From Actinomycetes bacterium (GTDB lineage Bacteria; Actinomycetota; Thermoleophilia; Gaiellales; Gaiellaceae), in the NCBI GenBank assembly GCA_023251945.1, contig JAHEXT010000005.1, positions 1 to 35,057 of the forward strand: a DNA stretch of 35,057 nucleotides. The letters are read 5' to 3'. Of the stretch, positions 30,936-35,057 are shown piece after piece. A program made the translations under genes and the position numbers. The notes below the pieces were generated by a model. It was not told the DNA's origin and ran no database searches. It saw only the letters and a program-made list of their open reading frames with translations. Each line of letters starts with the position of its first letter. Position 1 is the stretch's first letter.

Positions 30936-31630
30936 ACGGGTTCGGCGGGGCCGGTGAGGTAGGCGCAGCCTCGCTTGAGTCTGACCCGAAGGTCGCCGCC
31001 CGGGAAGTGGACGAGCACGTCGCCCTCGCCGTGCGTCGCCGCGGTGACGGCGACGGCGCCCGTTCCCGAGGCCGTCGTCTCCCCCACGCCACGCTCCCAG
31101 ACACGCGCCGTCACCTCACCCGGTGCGTCGACGCGGACCACCTGCACGTTCGTTCGGTCCGGAAACCGCGCGTGCGTCTCGAGGAGTGGGCCGACCCACT
31201 CGATTGCGGCAGGGTCTCCTTCGACGACCGCGTGCGGGTTTCCGACAGAAACGGGGACGAAGGTGATCCCTTCCACCGTCTCGGGCCGCCCAACCTTCAC
31301 CGGGCCGAGCTCCTGCTCTATCTCGCCGTCATCGAGGATGCGGGCGACGACCACGTGGTCGCCGACGCGGACGTCCACTTTCCGCGCGCCCGTGTACTCG
31401 GCCAGCCAGGCCGCTGCTATACGTGTGCCGTTCCCGGAGAGCTCCGCGACGGAGCCGTCGCGGTTCCAGACGACGATCTCGACCTCGGTCTCACCCGTCG
31501 CGACGACCTCGAGCACACCGTCGGCGTCGCCGGCGAGCTCCCGTGCCCGCTCCGCATCGAGCGAGCCCGCGTCGTCTCGTTCGACGACGAGGTAGGTGTT
31601 ACCCAGTGCGTGCCACTTCGAGGATCGCAT
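30932..31630 (-). CDS. dapF: Diaminopimelate epimerase homologue with both catalytic cysteines replaced by serine
   Basis: 232 residues, shorter than the usual ~270. Family motifs are clear: KWHALGNTYLVVE at the N-terminus, GNPHAVV (130-136), DRTNVQVV and ERGVGETTASGTGAVA. The two residues that act as acid and base in DapF are serines: S65 in AELSGNGTR (usually CGNG) and S188 in TASGTG (usually ACGTG). The only Cys is C222. The gene sits downstream of miaA and its ATG overlaps miaA by 32 nt. Either a Ser-type epimerase, a different racemase, or an inactive copy; the motifs around the substitutions are otherwise intact. Confidence 0.88.
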   Translation of the reverse strand: MRSSKWHALGNTYLVVERDDAGSLDAERARELAGDADGVLEVVATGETEVEIVVWNRDGSVAELSGNGTRIAAAWLAEYTGARKVDVRVGDHVVVARILDDGEIEQELGPVKVGRPETVEGITFVPVSVGNPHAVVEGDPAAIEWVGPLLETHARFPDRTNVQVVRVDAPGEVTARVWERGVGETTASGTGAVAVTAATHGEGDVLVHFPGGDLRVRLKRGCAYLTGPAEPV

Positions 31631-32480
31631 CTGCCACCTCGGCCGGGGGGCGGTCGGCGTCGATCATGACGATGCCCGGAATCCGCCGCATCCACTTCCG
31701 CTGGTAGGCCGCATACCGCCGCGTCCTTGCCACGATCCGCTCGAACGCCGCCTCGGGAGCGAGCTCGGCGAGCTCGCGGAGCCCGAGGGCCTTCTCGGCG
31801 GTCCGGGAGACGGGCATCTGCAGCGCCGTCCGAGCCTCCCCGACCACGCCCCGCGCGAACATCTCCTCCGTGCGCTCGCGGATCCTCTGCTCGAGCACCT
31901 CGCGAGACACGTCCAGACCGGCCACGAGGGTCGGGCGACGCATCTCCTCCGACCAGAGCCGGTCGTCGGCGGGGACGAGCGATGCGCCTGCCTCGGCGAG
32001 CTCCAGCGCCCGGACGACTCGGCGCCGGTCGTTCGGATGAACGGCGGCGGCGGCGGCATGGTCGAGCTCCTCGAGTTGCGCGTGTGCCGCTTGTGGATCC
32101 GCGTCGTAGACCGTCTCCCAGCGCTCGCGCGTCCCCGGTCCCGGAGCCGGGGGCACGGCCATGTCCACCAGCGCCGCGCGCAGATAGAGCCCTGTGCCAC
32201 CCGCGACCACCGCCGTCCCGTTCACGCCGACAAGCTCGTCGATAGCGGCGTGAGCGAGACCGGCGTACTCGCCGAGGGACATCTCCTCCGCGAGCTCCCT
32301 GATCGCCACGAGCCGCGCCGGCCGCTCGGGCTGATTCGTGAGGATGGGAAGACCGTGGTAGACCTGGAGCGCATCTGCGGAGACGACCTGCGTGCCGAGC
32401 GAGTCGGCGAGCGCTTCTGCGACTGTGGACTTACCTGACGCGGTCGGTCCGAAGACCGCGATGACCTCAAGAACACTCAG
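31599..32480 (-). CDS. miaA: tRNA dimethylallyltransferase MiaA
   Basis: 293 residues if initiated at CTG 32480. The frame contains the P-loop VFGPTASGKSTV (G11-T19), SADALQVY, TNQPER, the AGGTGLYLRA loop and the C-terminal YAAYQRKWMRR. It adds a dimethylallyl group to A37 of tRNAs that read UNN codons; MiaB then methylthiolates it. No ATG, GTG or TTG lies in frame before the P-loop; a CTG overlapping the miaB stop (CTGA) is the best candidate. The next in-frame canonical start, at 32309, would remove the P-loop. Confidence 0.93.
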   Translation of the reverse strand: MSVLEVIAVFGPTASGKSTVAEALADSLGTQVVSADALQVYHGLPILTNQPERPARLVAIRELAEEMSLGEYAGLAHAAIDELVGVNGTAVVAGGTGLYLRAALVDMAVPPAPGPGTRERWETVYDADPQAAHAQLEELDHAAAAAVHPNDRRRVVRALELAEAGASLVPADDRLWSEEMRRPTLVAGLDVSREVLEQRIRERTEEMFARGVVGEARTALQMPVSRTAEKALGLRELAELAPEAAFERIVARTRRYAAYQRKWMRRIPGIVMIDADRPPAEVADAILEVARTG

Positions 32481-33799
32481 GCGGCGACCAAGGCGGGCTC
32501 GCGTCCGCGGAGCGTCGTCGAGGTCGAGCCCTCGATGAGGACTTCGACGAGATCGCCGGCCTTTCCCGAGCCCGCGAAGTTGACGGTCGTGTTCCGGCGG
32601 GTCCGGCCGCGCAGGAGCGTCGTGTCGGTTCTGCTCGGTCCCTCAACGAGCACCTCCTCGAGGCGCCCGACGCGCTCGGCGTTCCGCTCCGCGGCAATGC
32701 GCTGCACGACGTCAACGAGTCGCTCGAGGCGCTGATGCTTGACCTCGTCCGGTACCTGGTCGGGCATCGCGGCCGCCTCCGTCCCGGCCCGGGGGGAGAA
32801 GATGAACGTAAAGGCGCTGTCGTAGCGCACCTCCTCGACCACCTCGAGCGTCTGCTGGAAGTCCTCCTCCGTCTCATCGGGGAAGCCGACGATGAGATCG
32901 GTGCCGAGCGCGAGGTCGGGAATCGCGGCACGAAGCTTGTCGGCGAGCCGCAGGTAGCGCTCGCGGTCGTAGGTACGGCGCATGCTCTTCAGGATTCGGG
33001 AGGAGCCGGACTGGAGCGGCAGGTGGACGTGCTCGCAGACGGCGTCGCATTCGGCGACCGCCGCGATGACCGGATCGCGGAAGTCCTTGGGGTGCGGGCT
33101 CGTGAAGCGGATCCGTTCGACTCCTTCGACGGCGTCGCAGGCACGCAGGAGCTCCCCGAACTCGGTCCTGATCTCGGGGGCGAGGTCACGTCCCCAGGAG
33201 TTCACGTTCTGGCCGAGGAGTGTGATCTCGCGGACGCCGTCGCGGGCCAGCGCCGACACCTCGGCGACGACATCGCCGGGGCGGCGGCTCTGCTCGCGCC
33301 CGCGAACCGCGGGGACGATGCAGTAGGCGCACTTCGAGTTGCAGCCCATGGACACCTGCACCCAGGCCTGGAAGCGACGCTCGCGGTGCGTTGGAAGGTC
33401 GGCGGCGAAGTGCTCATGCGTCCCAAACTTGCCCCGCGGGACGGCGTACCCGCCCGCGCCGATCCAGTCGCCGAGGTGCGGGATCGACCCCGGCCCGAAT
33501 GCGACGTCGACGAACGGGTACTGCTCGAAGATTCGCTCCCGCTGCGCCTCCGCATAGCAACCGCCGACGGCGATCACGAGATCGGGTCGCTCGCGCTTCC
33601 GAGCCGCGGCGTTCCCGAGGTAGGCGGCGAGCCGTGTGTCGGGCTTCTCCCGGATCGTGCAGGTGTTGAAGACGACGACGTCGGCCGTGTCCGGCGAGAC
33701 GGCCTCCCCCAGCCCCAGCGACTCGAGCATGCCCTTGATCCGCTCCGAGTCGTGAGCGTTCATCTGGCAGCCGAACGTCGTGACGTGATACCGCCTCAC
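32477..33799 (-). CDS. miaB: tRNA-2-methylthio-N6-dimethylallyladenosine synthase MiaB
   Basis: 440 residues. N-terminal methylthiotransferase domain with three cluster cysteines (C11, C47, C81), radical-SAM cysteines C153-x3-C157-x2-C160 (MGCNSKCAYC), and a C-terminal TRAM domain (VEGPSRTDTTLLRGRTRRN). It completes ms2i6A37 after MiaA. GTG start; TACACT lies 9 nt upstream. The frame continues upstream into a pseudogene, so that extension is not part of MiaB. Confidence 0.96.
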   Translation of the reverse strand: MRRYHVTTFGCQMNAHDSERIKGMLESLGLGEAVSPDTADVVVFNTCTIREKPDTRLAAYLGNAAARKRERPDLVIAVGGCYAEAQRERIFEQYPFVDVAFGPGSIPHLGDWIGAGGYAVPRGKFGTHEHFAADLPTHRERRFQAWVQVSMGCNSKCAYCIVPAVRGREQSRRPGDVVAEVSALARDGVREITLLGQNVNSWGRDLAPEIRTEFGELLRACDAVEGVERIRFTSPHPKDFRDPVIAAVAECDAVCEHVHLPLQSGSSRILKSMRRTYDRERYLRLADKLRAAIPDLALGTDLIVGFPDETEEDFQQTLEVVEEVRYDSAFTFIFSPRAGTEAAAMPDQVPDEVKHQRLERLVDVVQRIAAERNAERVGRLEEVLVEGPSRTDTTLLRGRTRRNTTVNFAGSGKAGDLVEVLIEGSTSTTLRGREPALVAA

Positions 33800-33808
33800 A
33801 GCCGAGCC

Positions 33809-33814
33809 AGTGTA
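33809..33814 (-). promoter_or_regulatory. -10 hexamer TACACT of miaB-miaA-dapF
   Basis: TANNNT box 9 nt before GTG 33799; no Shine-Dalgarno sequence. Confidence 0.5.
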
Positions 33815-33969
33815 GCCTCGGCCATGCAGGGCTTTCGTCGAACACAAGGAGAGCCGATGGCCTTCGTCGAGACCGTGACGGAGAGGAGGCAGCGGGCACA
33901 GCCGCCGAGGTCTTCGCCGCCGATCGCGAACGGCTCTACTGCACACTCGACCACGCGAGAGAACAGCCG

Positions 33970-34177
33970 TCAGGCCGAAAGCGACTTCGAGTTGATCAGC
34001 CCGGCATCGGTCGTCTCGAACACGCAGGCGTCGAAAGTAGAACGCGCGAAGCTCGGGGTCGAAGTCGACGTGTAGCCACTCGCAGCCCGCCGCCTTCGCG
34101 TGTTGCGCGGCGAACTTCACGACGCGCGCGCCAGGCAAATTGCCGAATGCGCGACCGTCGACGGGGAGCTTCCTAAG
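33970..34177 (-). pseudogene. GNAT acetyltransferase remnant (C-terminal part, frameshifted)
   Basis: One frame reads LRKLPVDGRAFGNLPGARVV followed by KFAAQHAKAAGCEWLHVDF and PELRAFYF, a GNAT motif-A/B region. After FYF the homology continues in another frame as DACVFETTDAGLINSKSLSA with a stop at 33970. One extra base in the run at 34034-34036 explains the break. The N-terminal half is not recognisable. The first frame stays open and fuses by chance into miaB. Confidence 0.7.
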
Positions 34178-34341
34178 CGTCGCCGTGTACCACGTATCGC
34201 CCCTGTCGAGACAACGCCGTAGCGGCGGGCGTCTTCCGAAGTCCCCGACTACATTGAGCCCTTCCGCGGCTACGCGTCCGTGAACCGCTGCCAACTACTA
34301 CCGATGCGCAACATGCGGGCCCGAGCAACGCTGGAAGACGG

Positions 34342-34351
34342 AAGGAGGTGA
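34342..34351 (+). promoter_or_regulatory. Perfect Shine-Dalgarno AAGGAGGTGA
   Basis: Full complement of the 16S tail, 6 nt before ATG 34358; it decides ATG 34358 over GTG 34355. Confidence 0.8.
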
Positions 34352-34357
34352 CCTGTG

Positions 34358-34720
34358 ATGACGGTTGCTCCGGTTCTGGGTCAAGTTCCTGTGTCGGCAG
34401 GTTCCGGTCAGCGGCATGGCCGTCTCGCCCGGTGGGCAGTCGGGCTCTCCGCTCTCTTCGGGGTAGCGATTGCAGCGGGAATAGCGACATTCGCCATCGC
34501 GTATGCCGTCGGAGGCGCGAGTGCAACCGAGGACAACTGGGTCGGATACCTCGTAGCGAGCATGGGGTTTGTTGGGCTCCTCGGCTCGCTCGCTGCGTTC
34601 GTGCTGGCGATCATCGCCAAGGTCAAGCGCGAGCGCGGGGCGCTGCTGTGGCTGCCACTCTGCATGTTCCCCGCGTGCTTCCTCTTCCTGGTGCTCGGCG
34701 AAACCCTCTGGTGGGAATAG
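34358..34720 (+). CDS. Small membrane protein (120 aa), unknown function
   Basis: Three hydrophobic segments: WAVGLSALFGVAIAAGIATF, YLVASMGFVGLLGSLAAFVL and LWLPLCMFPACFLFLVLGET, with a basic loop KVKRERG between the last two. No family is recognised. The perfect Shine-Dalgarno sequence makes translation very likely. Slightly lower GC and more varied codons than the housekeeping genes. Confidence 0.75.
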   Translation: MTVAPVLGQVPVSAGSGQRHGRLARWAVGLSALFGVAIAAGIATFAIAYAVGGASATEDNWVGYLVASMGFVGLLGSLAAFVLAIIAKVKRERGALLWLPLCMFPACFLFLVLGETLWWE

Positions 34721-34793
34721 CACGTCAGGTCGAGGAGCCAAGCGGGGCTGGTCGAGCCTAGGGACATTTCTGAACGCTCGCACACTGAAGAGT

Positions 34794-35057
34794 TCACCTA
34801 CTGGCGGCGTGCGCGAGCGCCGAGGGCGTCTGACAGCCGACGATCGCCGGGGCCTCGTGGACGAGATCGTCGTTCTCGAGGGCCTCCACCATGAACAGGG
34901 CAAAGTCCACGCGGCGCGTGATGTTGCTCTCGAGGATGGGTCGCCCACGTGCCGGCTCCACACGGGCAGGCCCTGGCTCTCGCCCTCCTCAAGGTCGCTC
35001 CCGCGCACGACGGTCCATCGCGTGTCGCTGGCGAACACCCGCCGGCACGCCTCCACC
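34794..35057 (-). pseudogene. NAD(P)-binding SDR-like protein, C-terminal fragment, frameshifted and cut by the window edge
   Basis: Entering from the right edge, one frame reads VEACRRVFASDTRWTVVRGS, then LPVWSRHVGDP. The sense then shifts to another frame: ILESNITRRVDFALFMVEAL, HEAPAIVGCQ, ending HAASR and stop at 34794. The joined sequence is the C-terminal end of an atypical SDR/NAD(P)H-binding protein (NmrA/YwnB-like). A single missing base near 34936-34943 explains the break. The N-terminal Rossmann part lies outside the window. Confidence 0.7.

Larger units (their letters stand above)
33800..34357. other. Region between miaB and the 120-aa membrane gene
   Basis: About 560 bases without an intact gene. 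It holds the miaB -10 box, a degraded GNAT acetyltransferase (33970-34177) and, at the right end, the Shine-Dalgarno sequence of the next gene. The rest shows no recognisable coding or RNA signal. Confidence 0.5.

Noticed and set aside
30932-31630. DapF homologue as a PhzF or proline racemase
   Set aside because: The N-terminal GN motif, GNPHAV and ERGVGET pattern are specific to DapF despite the missing cysteines.
32735-34075. 446-codon open frame antisense to miaB
   Set aside because: Mirror of the miaB reading frame with no motifs; the radical-SAM and cluster cysteines confirm the minus strand.
32477-34294. MiaB as a 605-residue protein with an N-terminal extension
   Set aside because: The extension is a decayed GNAT fragment plus noncoding sequence; GTG 33799 has a -10 box and the correct family N-terminus.
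1-35057. CRISPR arrays, tRNA or rRNA genes, integrase or prophage genes
   Set aside because: No regular repeats, no T-loop-like GGTTCRANNCC in a cloverleaf context and no such coding motifs were found by eye.

Overview
This is a high-GC bacterial chromosome segment with dense, short-spaced genes, many GTG starts and several start/stop overlaps of the ATGA or GTGA type. The gene content points to Actinomycetota: a GarA-like FHA protein beside an FtsR-like MerR regulator, an RsiG-like c-di-GMP-motif protein, MurT/GatD, a miaB-miaA-dapF-hflX neighbourhood and two principal-type sigma factors. I lean towards a deep branch such as Thermoleophilia, but that placement is an inference. No rRNA, tRNA, CRISPR array, integrase or intact transposase was seen.

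Layout. 1-6.6 kb: a truncated serine hydrolase, two tiny membrane proteins, a membrane protein overlapping an FAD reductase in antisense, a GH99-type secreted glycosidase, and the operon archease-rtcB-thioredoxin/TPR. 6.7-11.1 kb: a site-2 protease with CBS domains, then a sulfur-transfer operon (SQR-like, DsrC/TusE-like, DsrE2-like, MDR reductase). 11.2-15.8 kb: divergent hutF and pgsA, then the tightly coupled operon rsiG-like / zinc-ribbon FHA (GarA-like) / MerR (FtsR-like) / apt, and two unknown genes. 15.8-20 kb: small membrane and secreted proteins, uppP, a long palindrome, a duplicated ABM-like protein and a GNAT acetyltransferase. 20-23.8 kb: two convergent sigma-70 genes, a class II glutamine amidotransferase and a stand-alone homing-endonuclease-repeat protein. 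23.9-26 kb: murT-gatD. 26-34 kb: hflX-dut-nudix on the minus strand, dapE-dapD-VOC on the plus strand, and miaB-miaA-dapF on the minus strand. 34-35 kb: a GNAT pseudogene, a small membrane protein and a frameshifted SDR fragment.

How the genes fit together. Cell-envelope functions dominate: meso-diaminopimelate synthesis by the succinylase route (dapD, dapE, dapF), undecaprenyl phosphate recycling (uppP), amidation of lipid II D-glutamate (murT/gatD) and phospholipid synthesis (pgsA). RNA repair and tRNA modification (rtcB/archease, miaA/miaB) and signalling (c-di-GMP-motif protein, FHA, MerR, sigma factors) form the second and third themes.

The observations I find strongest are: (1) fifteen genes have a TANNNT hexamer 7-10 nt before the start codon, which suggests pervasive leaderless transcription; (2) the rsiG-like/garA-like/ftsR-like/apt operon, whose promoter carries a 15-bp perfect dyad over its -35 box; (3) a DapF homologue in which both catalytic cysteines are serine; (4) the SQR-TusE-DsrE2 cluster; and (5) three apparent single-base frameshifts in otherwise recognisable genes.
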